Part shown: in pieces, positions 36,766 to 47,030 of the stretch
How the letters are laid out: each line of letters opens with the position of its first letter
Numbering within the stretch: the first letter of the stretch is position 1
Assembly: GCF_027942865.1 (NCBI RefSeq)
Contig: NC_134529.1
Location: forward strand, 20,438,467-20,502,466
Reading direction: 5' to 3'
From: Odontesthes bonariensis
Taxonomy: Eukaryota > Chordata > Actinopteri > Atheriniformes > Atherinopsidae
DNA: 64,000 nt
Notes under the pieces: generated by a model
What the model saw: only the letters and a program-made list of their open reading frames with translations
What the model was told of the DNA's origin: nothing
Database searches by the model: none
Translations under genes and position numbers: made by a program

Positions 36766-38904
36766 GGGTGAACGATAATAATTTAATAATTCTTTTTAAA
36801 TCAGTCATAACTGTTTTTTTTGGCAGAGAAGGCAGAAAAATAACATTTCTAATGTATCTAAAAAGGGTAATTTATTGTTTATTTTACGAGTGAGACATCG
36901 CTTGAGCCCTTTTTGCATATGAGATGTAAGACTGATGGCTTCATCAGTCTGTTAAAGTAATGGCATTGAGTCATTTATGCCTGGACACTTTTCCATTAAT
37001 GGTCCTCACATGTTCCTCGTTTCAGACATAGATGGAAAGAGCCAGGATGTGTGCAATATTTTTGAGTCCTGTGAGAATGGACAGAAAATAAAGTGAGGTG
37101 TAATGTAATAGTCTTTACAGTCACAGTTTTCTCACATTTTTATTGCCATAATAATTCATATTATTTTGCCAAATGGGCAGTGGTTGTGGAAAACATATCT
37201 ATAAGGGATGAAATTAGGTGAAAATATCACTTTTCTACATATTAAAGGTTAATGAACATTTTGTGTTATTTCCGTTCGGGAGTCATTGCACTGCATTAAA
37301 AGTGAAGCTGTTGTCAGCTGAGTAAAAACGTGATGTTTACTTCACTTCACCTGAGGATATCATTTCCACACTTTCACAGCTGATTGTCAGATTAGAAGCC
37401 ATGGCACCTCATCATAGAGTTAAAGTTTTCTCAAAACAACATGTCCATCGTGATAAGCATATTTTTTTCGGTCGAGTGGAGTCCGATTGTTGTCGTAGTC
37501 AGACTCATTTTTCATTTGCATACAAACTATCTGCTCCGAATACTGAGCTCAAACACTATGAGTTGGATTAGTTTAAATCATTTTGATGAAATTACTGTTT
37601 TATTGGGAAACTATGACAGCTGAAATTAACTTGACTATCAAGCCAGTTGTTAGTACATTGAACAGATAAAAATGGCAGGCCCTCTGTCTATTATGTAACA
37701 TGTTTTACCGAATGAAAAACGTAACCCTAGACTTGTTAGCCTCAGAACTGAGCAAATGTCTGCATGTTCTTTCCTCCTTTCCTTTCCTCTGTGGGCCCCG
37801 TTGGCGTTACAGAGCGTGACGCCTACAGCGGCCAAGGGAGTCGTTGCCATGCTCCTAAATTAAATACAACTCTCAGAGGGGAGAATGCTCCTGGCCACAC
37901 ACACATAGTCAGCTTGGTTGCATTGCTTTTACCATTATAAAACATACACTATACATTCAAACAGCAAGACAAAAAAAAAACTGTCTCTCACATGCACACA
38001 CACACTCATACACAAACGTCCATTGTTTATGTTGGTGAAACTCCAGTGGATTTATCTGTTATCACACAGAGGCCAGTTTGTGAGGGATCAAAACACAGAG
38101 GAGTTATGGGAGGTGAAGTCAAAGGTCAAGGCCAGGAGCAAAATACGTTGTGTATTGTGTGTGCGTACGGAGGAGTGATGAAATGGTCTCGTCTGGGAGG
38201 GTGCTCTGCACGGATCATCAGCTGTGTGATGGAAGGTGTTCACGAGGAATTTTGATTAGCACTGGGAGAAAACAAATGAGAGTTGAGGAGGTGGGAGAAT
38301 GAGCCGGGAGGGGAGAGTGTCAAACAACTTAGGATACGTTCTGTTTCATCATGTTCCATTGGGGCGTTTGAACCGAACAGTGAATGGGTTGAGTTTGTGG
38401 ACTGAATCTGTGAGCGGCCAAAGGAAGAAACACAATGGCCAGATTTTATGTTGCTCAGTGTGTCTAGCCAGGAAGTTAATGGTAGCTAATCTAAAGGTTG
38501 TCAACAACTAGTCATATCCGTATCGTATTGTTTGGAAACTCCTGAAGCACCAGCGGAGGTTGTGGCTTATGGAATGGATGGTCAACATGCAACAGCACTC
38601 TTCTATCACATTAAAACTTTGCAGTTATTGTTCTGCTAAACCTAACTATGTGGAACTGTACCTGTTTCCTATCGTGCTGACCCAGTTTGGAGAAAATAAA
38701 AGCAAAAAACACCAAAATGCAACAGCTCGCACATTTTTTGCCATAGCGAAGAAGAGATTTGGAAAATGGCAACATGCTGGAAGCTGAAGGAAAGAAAATG
38801 ATTCTTGAAATAAGCAAACCAATTGACAAGCTTATCCCAACAGTCGAGATCTTTTGAGTCACACTAAAAGAGGGACCAGCCCGTAGCTTGAGACAAAGGG
38901 CCAA
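36766..38904. other. Intergenic DNA, no gene recognised
   Basis: A short A run (37971-37980) and a short CA run (37994-38006) are present. Frames of up to 87 codons are unrecognised. Confidence 0.55.
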
Positions 38905-39085
38905 GATAGTGTGCGGGGCTGGAAACCAAAGTTGTGAACTGTTGTATCTCTGCCCTCGGGTCCTTTAGGGCAGTTTCAGTCCTGGGAATGTGCATGACAA
39001 AAGTCAGTGTACTTCAAAACTAGTCACAATCACATAGTTTTGAGGTTCACAAACTTCTCTAGTGTTTCTTTAACCAAAGCTTCAT
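38905..39085 (+). repeat. Unclassified dispersed repeat, copy 3 (fragment)
   Basis: The stretch from GTGCGGGGCTGGAAACCAAA through GTCAGTGTACTTCAAAAC to TTCACAAAC aligns by eye with 7590-7745 in the same orientation. Only the 3' block of the longer copy is present. Confidence 0.55.
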
Positions 39086-42000
39086 TAAAGGTTATCTTTG
39101 TCTGTGCATTTTTGCTATATTTAACTATAGGGCAATGGCACAATGTTGCATCTTCCTTTTGGCTATGTGAGGCTCATTATGGCATCTATAAAATGTCTGC
39201 TTTTAAATATCTCTAATGTCCAGAGCCTAATACATGACATTGTATGTGCCATTTGAACAAAATTACCATGGTGGACACTTTGAGCATCTTTTTGTTTGTT
39301 TTGAGGGACAATTACACATATGTTTTACTGAGTACTTTATTTTTCTGTCCTCGCTGATACTGATAAGCATGCGTACACCTTTTGCAATTTTGCAGTTACT
39401 TACTACTGCTGTTTGTTGTGTGTAAATGGCACACACTCCCACTCTGGAACTGCTGCAGGCTGGATGTCATTCACAAACATGCAGTTTTGTGGGTGGGTTT
39501 TAGGGCAATACTCCAGGTCCAAGGGCCACACAGCTGAAACTCAAAGAAGTTTCCGGCTCTGAGTTGAATTGACCCAAGTGGTAAAAGCTACACTCCTGAA
39601 CACAACAACCGCTGACCGGTTAATTATTCCTCTGAGAACTCACATTGTAACTCCTCCATCACATAGCTGCTCCATAAAAGTTTGGACTTCCCAGTCACTC
39701 CATTCCTCTGTATTTAGTCTACAGTTTTGGAGGCTAACATTAAGAGCTGTTGTTTATATGGACAATATTCGATAAATAAATGGGAACACATGGGACAAAG
39801 TGGGAAATAAGAATACCTAAATATTCTAATTCCTTGTTATAGTCTTAAGCAAATAAACAAAGTACTGGTAGAACATTTTCAGCTCATTTGTTTCTTCAGT
39901 TTATTGAACTGTATAGCCCTTTTCACATATCTGTCACGGCTTGCGGATGTCCTCATTAACTCACTGCTGTTTTGCTTTTAAAAGCAAAGAAACAGAACAA
40001 GAGTAAGAGTTTCAAAAAGTAATTTTTCCACTAAATGTCCCCTCATTTACCAAACAAAGCATTTCTTATGGAGACTCTGAAACAACATTGCGAAGCTGCC
40101 TGATAAAAAGAGATTTTATTCTACCAGATTCAAAGCGCTTGGGGTCATCACACCATCGCTGGCAATGAGAAAGGAGTCAGTTTTCTTGTATTAGCGGGTG
40201 AATCGACACGTATGCTTTCATTTTGGTGTATTGTGTCATTCTGTTGTGACCCCCCACCCCCTTGCTCACGCCACAGTTCCTGCAGTTAAATACAAAAATG
40301 CTGCAAGGAAAAAAAGAGGGGATTTTAGGGTTCACTAGAAGTGCAGCAATAGTCCACACACAGAGAGGTATTTATATTAGATGCTAAATATACACTGGTG
40401 ACAAGTTAGGGAGGTGAATTCATGTATGAAAAGACTGAAAAGATGTATGAAAGATGGTGGGAATGTGAGAGAGAAAGTGCATCTGAGAGAGACCATAGTT
40501 CCTCTGGGTGAGCAGTTAATAGCACGTCAGCAGAACCACCAGGTCATAACCTTTGCTCACACTCAAGTTTATTTCAATTACAGACACAAAGCCTTGTATC
40601 TGTGTGTGTGTGTATGTGTGGGATGTATGCATGGTGTGTGTGGACTGAGATGGGGTGTGAACGGTGTTTATTTGGTCATGGGTCTAAACCGGATGGAAAG
40701 GTGTGGGTAACAGCAGCTCCGGGAGATGATATCACAAATATACTCCCACATACACACACGTGTGCGTGAGACTATTAGTGTGCGTTATTACTGGGAGAGG
40801 GGCTCATGCTACATTGGTGTCCGAATGCCGTGTCCTTCTGAGCAGAGTCTCCTGCAGCGGGCCGGTCATGGGAATGAGGCGCGCTCACATGAGGCAGCTG
40901 ACACTGAGGCGGGGATGTGAGACGACTAGCTCCTGATGGGCTCCTCATTTCTTTTCTCTCCTTTTTTGTCCTCTTTTATTTTATCTTCTTACTGGCCATC
41001 TGAAGGAGGAAAGAGTAGAAACAATGCAAGACATACAGTGTAATAAATACATGTGTATGTGCAATAATATCATTGAGCAGTTGAATAGAGATTTAATCCA
41101 TATTTATTGAGCAATTTATCCACACTGGAGTATAAAATCATCGCTTAAACCAATTAAATGTTTACCGAATTTCCTGTAGGGTTAGATTTCTCAACTTTCA
41201 CTAAACCTTCATCATACACATCGTTCATTTCACATAATTATCCAACTGTGTTAACTGGCCTAAGTGTAACCTCTTCTGACGAGATTACAGATAAAACCCG
41301 TATTAATATGGGAGAGGTAAGTTGATGCTTACACAACTAGCATCACGCAAAACAACCACCGCTGTAAACAAGCACGCACATCACCACAGCCTATAAACGT
41401 GCCTAAGCAGAGCGCATCCAGTAGCCCAAGAGTGACCGTCACCCGTCACACAGCAACTGGTTACAGATGAAACAGATGGAGCTTCCTCTGCCACCCCCCG
41501 CATCATCACTCTGTGAAGATCCCTGCTCGGATAGACTCGCATTGCTGCAGGTGTAAGTGTAAGCGCTTTGGTGTGACTGAAGACTATCCAGAGATAGGCT
41601 GAGAGAGAGACCCGGAGAGATAAAGGAAGCAAAGTAGAGAAAGAGACAGAGATGTGTGAGCAGATTAGGCTCGTCCTTGGCGCCTGTCTGCGGTTCCAGT
41701 GAACTGATGTGTCACCCGGATCCTGAGGGTGCTGACAGCAGAGCAGAGCAGAGGAGGAGAGGTAGTTGATGCTTCTGTGAGTTATTTAGCTCTTTGTGGT
41801 GTTTGTCCATGTTTTTTTCCTCTTGGAAACAGACCAAGGGAAAAAACAAGTGCTGTTGTCATCACAAACAAACAAACAAAATATAAAAAAGAATGGTCAA
41901 TAGGACTATTTTGTATTTTCAAAATCATATGATTGTTTGCTGTGTTGTTAATTTCATAATGTATTGTATAATATAAACATCCAAGTGTAATCTTTTTCAA

Positions 42001-42260
42001 ATGATCAATGTTTCCAAAGACTGAAAATGTTTTTTTTTTAATGTTGGTTTACAGATGGGATGATGATGATGTACGTAGTATAAATCTTCCATTATATTGA
42101 CATTTAAAGACATTTAACAGTGTGGCACAGTTACTGATGTCCAGTGGTCAAGTTGGAGATAGCACCCATCTTAAATTGTGACCCACTCCCAAACAGTAGA
42201 TATTTCCATTCAAAATAACAACTCTCATCTTTTGCACTGTGAGTTTCAGGTTCTTTACTT
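39086..42260. other. Intergenic DNA, no gene recognised
   Basis: Contains a purine-rich stretch at 41585-41655, a CAAA array at 41863-41880 and a short GAT run near 42058-42070. No exon, RNA or known element was recognised. Confidence 0.55.
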
Positions 42261-43762
42261 TACTTTAGAAAATTTGTAATAGATGAAGAAATCATTCCAA
42301 TAATTAGGGATAAGGCATTAAAGAGTTTAGGTAGGTGGTACCTGGCAGACATGAATGATGGAGAGCGGGCAGTGCAGTTTCGGAAAGATGTTGCTGAGTG
42401 ACTGGATAGAATAGATAAAGCAGGGCTTCCATGAAAGTTGAAGCTCTGGTGTCTGCAGTTTGGATTGTTTCCTAGGTTGATGTGGCCACTGTCTGTGTAT
42501 GAGATTCCATTATCTGTTGCAGAAAAAATGGAAAGATTAGTTAGCTTTTACATTAGGAAGTGGCTAGGTGTTCCTAGATGCTTAAGTACTGTGGTACTGT
42601 ATGGGAAAGGCATACTCCAGCTCCCAGTATCTAGTCTAGTAGAGGAGTTTAAATGTACTAAAGTTAGGACAGAGTTCCTGTTAGTTGGGAGTAAAGATTA
42701 GTTAGTAAGGTGGTTCCAAACCCAACCAAGGGGAGGAAATGGAATCCAAGAATGGCAGCTCAGGAGGCAGAAGCAACTCTTAGACATACAGAGATTGTGG
42801 GTAATGTTCAAATAGGTCAGGGAGGCTTGGGGCTTGGCCCAGGCAAACCGGTGTGGAGTAGAACAGGTCCCAAGGAGAAGAGAAAGCTAGTTGTTGAGCA
42901 GGTTCGTAGACAGGAGCAAATGTTAAGGGGCACAAAGGCAGTGGCTTAGGCTAAGCAGGGACGGTGGTTGCATTGGGAAGGTATAGAGAAGAAAAAGCTT
43001 AGTTGGAAAGAGCTGTGGAGTATGGAGGAAAGGATTATTAGATTTCTGATAGGGGCAAAATATGATGTATTGCCAACTCCCAAAAACCTAAAACTCTGGG
43101 TAAATGGAGACCTGTTATGTTCGTTATGTTCAGGTACTGCAACTCTATGGCATATTTTGTCAGGTTGTAAGGTTAGTCTGTCACAATACCAGTATATTAT
43201 TGAGGACATAACCAAGTATTAAGAAGCTTAGCTGCAGGTATTGAAGAAAAATGAAGGCAGGTCAATTTAGGTGAAGGTGAAGAGAGTGTCAATTCAGTTT
43301 GTTCAAGAGGGCGAGAAAGTTAATAAGACAATAAGGAGGCAAGGCAGCTTAGAGGATGCTTGTGATTTGGAGATGCAGGTAGATTTAGGAAATAAGCTTG
43401 TTGTTCCCCAGGAGATGGCCTCTACTAATTTAAGGCCTGATATAGTCTTGTGGTCTAGGAGTACAATGAGAGTCTATTTCCTATTTCATAGAGCTGACTA
43501 TTCCTTGGAAAGAATTAATAGCAGAATCACATGAAAGGAAAAAGCTTAGGTATGTGGAGTTGGGGGAAGAAGCAGAGCAGCGAGGATGGAAAGTTAGGAT
43601 ATGTCCAGTGGAAGTAGGATGTGTTGCAAAGTCTGTTGTCTCATTGTTGAGGGAGCTGGGTGTAAGTGGACAGAGTGTGAGGAAAATAGTGAAGGAAGTG
43701 TCAGATGAGGCAGTAAAGTCCAGTCAGTGGATTTGGATTAGACGAAGCAATAGTAGCTAGGG
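42261..43762 (+). pseudogene. LINE ORF relic: reverse transcriptase C-terminus, CCHC finger, PD-(D/E)xK endonuclease
   Basis: The frame starting near 42273 reads RWYLADMNDGERAVQFRKDV and, after two stops, KLWCLQFGLFPRLMWPLSVY. A frameshift near 42705 moves to the frame holding GRKWNP, RRQEQMLRG and WKELWSMEERIIRF. A zinc knuckle follows with spacing C-x2-C-x7-H-x4-C at 43118-43168. Next comes RPDIVLW (43433-43453) and, one frame over, ELTIPWKEL (43491 onward), which together form the PD...E pattern of the restriction-like endonuclease. The end reads RGWKVRICPVEVGC and terminates near 43762. Finger plus endonuclease downstream of the reverse transcriptase places it with R2/R4/NeSL/HERO-type LINEs. 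At least six in-frame stops and two frameshifts make it dead. Confidence 0.82.
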
Positions 43763-44290
43763 GCCCAGCAGGGGGAGCACTTAGGGAAAACAGACTATTG
43801 GAAGAGGCAAGGACGAAAGCCAGGATGTATTTAAGTGGAGGGTGTGGCCCATGTGAGCCTTTTGAAACCAGGCGGCCATTTTAGGTGAGTTGGCCTGTAT
43901 GGCCTTGTTTTTGCTGGCATTTTAGTAATTGTAGGACTGTTTAGGTGAGTTTGTCTGCTGAATCTTCTAGTGTGTCTTGTCATGCCTCCACCTCAGGCAC
44001 CCTCTGCCCGAACCAGGGTTTGAATCCCATTCCTACTTATCTTTACCCTTCTATTTCTATCCCCTACCTCAATCAGGGTTTGTATCCCCACCCCGCTATG
44101 ACTGGTGTGCAGTTGGTGACAGGCTGGGGTAGTTTGTGGTTGTGGAAAAAAAGATGGTTGTTGTGGTGTGAGGGGCAGTGATGGCTGGCATTACGGGAGT
44201 GATTCTGGGACGCCAGTGATCACTGTCTGGCCTCCTGGAGGTGTCGTGGGCCCAACTAGACGAAACACTGATGAAAGGAGGTTATTGTTA
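42261..44290 (+). mobile_element. Decayed restriction-endonuclease LINE, 3' half with 3' UTR
   Basis: The coding relic at 42261-43760 (separate entry) is followed by about 530 bases without coding potential. These contain two similar CAGGGTTTGAATCCC/CAGGGTTTGTATCCC units (about 44008-44083) and the block GGAGGTGTCGTGGGCCCAAC near 44237. I recall comparable blocks closing elements of this type in fish, so I infer a 3' UTR. The element appears to end just before the RTE-like LINE that begins at about 44306. The 5' half is absent. Confidence 0.7.
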
Positions 44291-44465
44291 GTTATTGAAG
44301 TCAGACTTCCATCCATCCACTTATCAATTATTTTCCGCTTCTCTGGGGGTCGGGTCGCGGGGGCAGCAGCTTTAGCAGAGAAACCCAGACGTCCCTGTCC
44401 CCGGCCACTTCCTCCTGCTCTTCTGGGGGGACCCCGAGGCGTTCCCAGGCCAGCCGAGAGACATA

Positions 44466-45230
44466 AGCCCCTTTCACACTGCCGAATAACCCGCGTTTAA
44501 TCCACGAATTTAGCGTGTCCGCTGTTGTGTTCACACTGCCGACCCGGGCTGCCGCGTCAACTCGACTCGCCTTTCGACCCGCGTCGGACCCTAGTCTTTT
44601 TGCCGAGCCGAGTTTGGTGTGAACGCAATCAACGCGGGTCGGACGTGGGCGTGATGTGAGGAGTAAAAGACAGAATGGACAGCTGATTCAGAACAACAGC
44701 GACAGGTGAGGACAAGTTTTACTCTGTTTTAGCCTACATCAAGTTGGAGACATTTTTTAATATGGCCAACTGGTGAGACAAGGAGGTCCGCGAGCTCCTC
44801 AGCCCCCGAGCAGAGGACGTTATTTTCCGCTACATTTCGGGGACGGTGAAAGATGGACCTCTGCTGGAAGGGCTGGCGAGAAAGATGGGAGAGCGCGGTT
44901 TCCCACGCAGCAAGACGCACCGTAAAGTAACATCTCCATGAACTGCATTGCAAAAATGAGTTCTCAAGATGTCCCGCCATCGTTTGTTTGAAAAATTTGA
45001 TGCAGACAGGTGTATTTAACCCTACCTCCGACGCATGGCTTGTGCCTACGTCATTGTACACGCCCAGCATTTTATGTGTTTCGTGTGACGCTCTGCCACT
45101 AGGCTACTCCCCCTGAACTCGGCTTCAGGCGACACGGGTCACCAACACGCCAAGCGTTCACATTGCTCGACGCGGGTCGAAGGTGCAATTTGGACCCGCT
45201 AAGATAGCGGGTCGCAGTGTGAAAGGGGCT
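44466..45230 (+). mobile_element. Element A: PIF/Harbinger-like DNA transposon, deletion derivative
   Basis: Perfect 16-base terminal inverted repeats AGCCCCTTTCACACTG (44466-44481) and its complement (45215-45230) bound a 765-base insertion in the LINE frame. The flanking bases are compatible with a 2-3 base TA(A/G) target duplication, but the exact cut is ambiguous. CpG-rich subterminal ACCCGCG/CGCGGGT words repeat near both ends. Inside is a Myb/SANT-like exon relic (separate entry). No transposase exon is present, so it would have been mobilised in trans. Confidence 0.75.
44762..44926 (+). pseudogene. Myb/SANT-like exon relic in element A
   Basis: From ATG the frame reads MANW, a TGA stop at 44774-44776, then DKEVRELLSPRAEDVIFRYI, SGTVKDGPLLEGLARKMGER and GFPRSKTHRK. 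The pattern W-x-D/K-E-V-R-x-L-L, followed by G-x-x-R-(T/S)-K, is that of the trihelix/Myb-SANT-like DNA-binding protein encoded beside the transposase in PIF/Harbinger transposons. The GTAACA after codon 55 (44927) could be a splice donor, which would fit a multi-exon gene. The rest of the gene is missing. Apart from the one stop, the relic is open. A host-domesticated origin cannot be excluded, but the setting inside inverted repeats favours a transposon gene. Confidence 0.6.
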
Positions 45231-45560
45231 AGTGTCTCTCCAACGTGTCCTGGGTCTTCCCCGGGGCCTCCTCCCAGTGGGACGGGCCCGGAACACCTTA
45301 CCACGGAGGTGTCCAGGAGACATCCTAACCAGATGCCTGAGCCACCTCATCTGACTCCTCTCGATGCGGAGGAGCAGCGGTTCTACTCCGAGCCCCTCCC
45401 GGATGACCAAGCTTCTCACCCTATCTCTAATGGTGCGTTCAGACCGGACGCAGTCGCGTTACTCGCGTGAGTTTTGCCGCGGGTGTAGTTGAATAAACAA
45501 CGAATTTTCGCTCAAGGGGCTATTTGGCCCCATTCCCTCCATTTCATTCTCTCATCAACT

Positions 45561-45862
45561 ATGGCTGATATAAGTACCATCGCGTCCTTGTACCTGCTGT
45601 GGCAGTCCGAGATTCGTCGGAAACGCACACGCCGTCATGTCTGGGTCAGTGACATCATCCGGAGGTGCACTCAGCTCGGAGAATTTCACCGCCTTCTCCA
45701 GGAGTTGCGTCTGGATGACGGCCGCTTCCAGCGGTATTTCAGGCTCACCAGGACCCAGTTTGATGACCTGGGTCCTGGTGAGCCTGGTGCCGTGATCTCT
45801 CGGAAGGACACCAACTACAGGCGCTCCATTTCAGCTGCGGAGCGCCTGTCCATCTGTCTCAT
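45561..45862 (+). pseudogene. Harbinger transposase first-exon relic
   Basis: The frame opens MADISTIASLYLLWQSEIRR. It continues with HVWVSDIIRRCTQLGEFHRL, LQELRLDDGRFQRYFRLTR and TQFDDL, and ends ISRKDTNYRRSISAAERLSI-CL. The order (RR-x-WV, E-F-x-x-L-x-x-E-L, Y-F-R-x-x-x-x-x-F-D, S-R-x-D-T-N-x-R, E-R-L) is the N-terminal region of HARBI1-like transposases. GTGAGT at 45863-45868 is a consensus splice donor exactly where the frame would otherwise stop. The expected residues between FDDL and ISRKD are replaced by GPGEPGAV, encoded by one arm of a 19-base hairpin. No DDE catalytic part is present. Confidence 0.78.
45740..45786. repeat. Perfect 19-base inverted repeat inside the transposase exon
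   Basis: CAGGCTCACCAGGACCCAG (45740-45758) is followed, after nine bases, by its exact complement at 45768-45786. The right arm replaces transposase codons that family members would be expected to have. This suggests the arm was copied from the left arm by a strand switch. Confidence 0.85.
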
Positions 45863-46259
45863 GTGAGTGGCAGATAAATCAATTAAAAAGATCCCGGGAC
45901 GCATGACGTCACTGTCGTCCAGAATCTCAACGCTGATAGCCTGTCGTGACGCGAATATTTCGCCAAAGTTTTCTGAACTTGCGCGAATTCGCGTCTTGTC
46001 ATTCGCGTGGCGGTATTTGCGTCATTCGCGCGGCGTCAAAACCGTCATTCGCGCCACCGGCTTGAATTCGCGTCTTTGCTTTGACTTTGTATGTAATCAC
46101 GTCGCACGAAAAATTTGCGCCACGTCCGGTCTGAACGCATCATTAGGGAGAGCCTAGACACCATGCGGAGGAAACTCCGCGTGACATTTTTGTCACATGA
46201 ATTAATAAGTAAACACACTAACAGGTACACTAATGTACATTGAAACTTTAATGTATTTA

Positions 46260-46975
46260 TAAACCTGGGAAATATCTTCTCACGAGTTGAGTTCTCACAA
46301 GTCAACATTTGGTATGAGCATCTTCAGCACAGCCCGAACCCTCTTAGACGAGCTTTCTTGTCATTTCTTTAAATAGTTTTCAGGAATAGTTCTCCAGGCT
46401 TCTTGAAGGACATTCCAAAGCTTTTTTTTTGGATGTTGGCTGCCTTTTGTTCCGTTCTCTGTCAAGATGATACCACACTGCTTCAATAATGTTGATGCTC
46501 TGGGGAGGATTCATCCCTCCATAAGACCTGTTACTACTGACTTTGTGTCATTTCTCATACCTCAGCCTTTTCTCCCCGTTTTCCCTCCTTAAGAATGGCT
46601 TCTTGACAGCCACCCTTCCATGGAGACCATTTCTGATGAGGCTTCAGTGAACAGTTCAGATGCATCTCTAATGTCCTGTGTCGGGTCTTTGCTGGATTTC
46701 TTTCACTTTTTCTTCAGGGCATCACTTTCAGATACTATTCATCTGCTATAGATAGCTTTCTCAGGCCTGTCACATAATTTGCAAAATTATCTGTTATGTG
46801 TGGACACAAGATTCAGCACTTGTTAGGTTCCTTTTTATGCTTGAGTGATTCACAGGTCAGTGCTGAGTGGCTTAACAAACGATGAGACACATTCTTCTGC
46901 AAGTTGTCAAGTAAAATAATTATAATGTCAAAAGAAAATCTTTGAAAGATCTTCAGAAAACTGAGAGACCACTTT
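46260..46975 (-). mobile_element. Tc1-like transposon remnant with internal deletion
   Basis: On the minus strand the frame reads INIIEAVWYHLDRERN, KRQPTSKKKLWNVLQEAWRT, IPENYL and later VRAVLK. This is the C-terminus of a Tc1-type transposase. The Glu in NIIEAVW (codon at 46484-46482) is the last acid of the DD34E triad. Upstream on that strand (plus 46550-46720) are decayed words of the N-terminal half, including GRVAVKKPFLKEGKRGEKA. The two parts abut near 46525, so the middle of the transposase with the two Asp residues is deleted. The 5' terminal region ends near 46975, where TTTAAAAATA meets flanking DNA. The other terminus is not recognisable. Confidence 0.8.
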
Positions 46976-47030
46976 AAAAATATTCCTCGTATATATATGG
47001 CTCCTCTGAGGTTAAATGTAAAGAAATTAG

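Larger units (their letters stand above)
45431..46142 (+). mobile_element. Element B: PIF/Harbinger-type transposon, deletion derivative
   Basis: Terminal inverted repeats TGGTGCGTTCAGACCGGACG (45431-45450) and the complement of TGATGCGTTCAGACCGGACG (46123-46142) differ at one position. They are flanked by TAA (45428-45430) and TTA (46143-46145), fitting the 3-base TWA target site known for PIF/Harbinger elements. The 712-base insertion splits a codon of the LINE frame. It retains the first transposase exon (separate entry) and then CpG-rich sequence with repeated CGCG(A/T)AT-like words toward the 3' end. Catalytic DDE exons are absent. Confidence 0.82.
44306..46176 (-). mobile_element. RTE/Rex-like LINE 3' fragment, split by two DNA transposons
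   Basis: Three pieces (46143-46176, 45231-45430 and 44306-44465) join into one minus-strand frame. It reads SFLRMVSRLSL, then RDRVRSLVIREGLGVEPLLL, RIERSQMRWLRHLVRMSPG and RPTGRRPRGRPRTRWRD. After the second insertion it continues YVSRLAWERLGVPPEEQEEV to a stop just after PPRPDP. A 3' end with CCATCC repeats follows at about 44306. No stop interrupts the pieces themselves, so this copy was fairly young when it was broken. The 5' end is truncated near 46176. The RxRPRxRWRD block resembles RTE-type C-termini, but clade assignment is uncertain. Confidence 0.85.
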
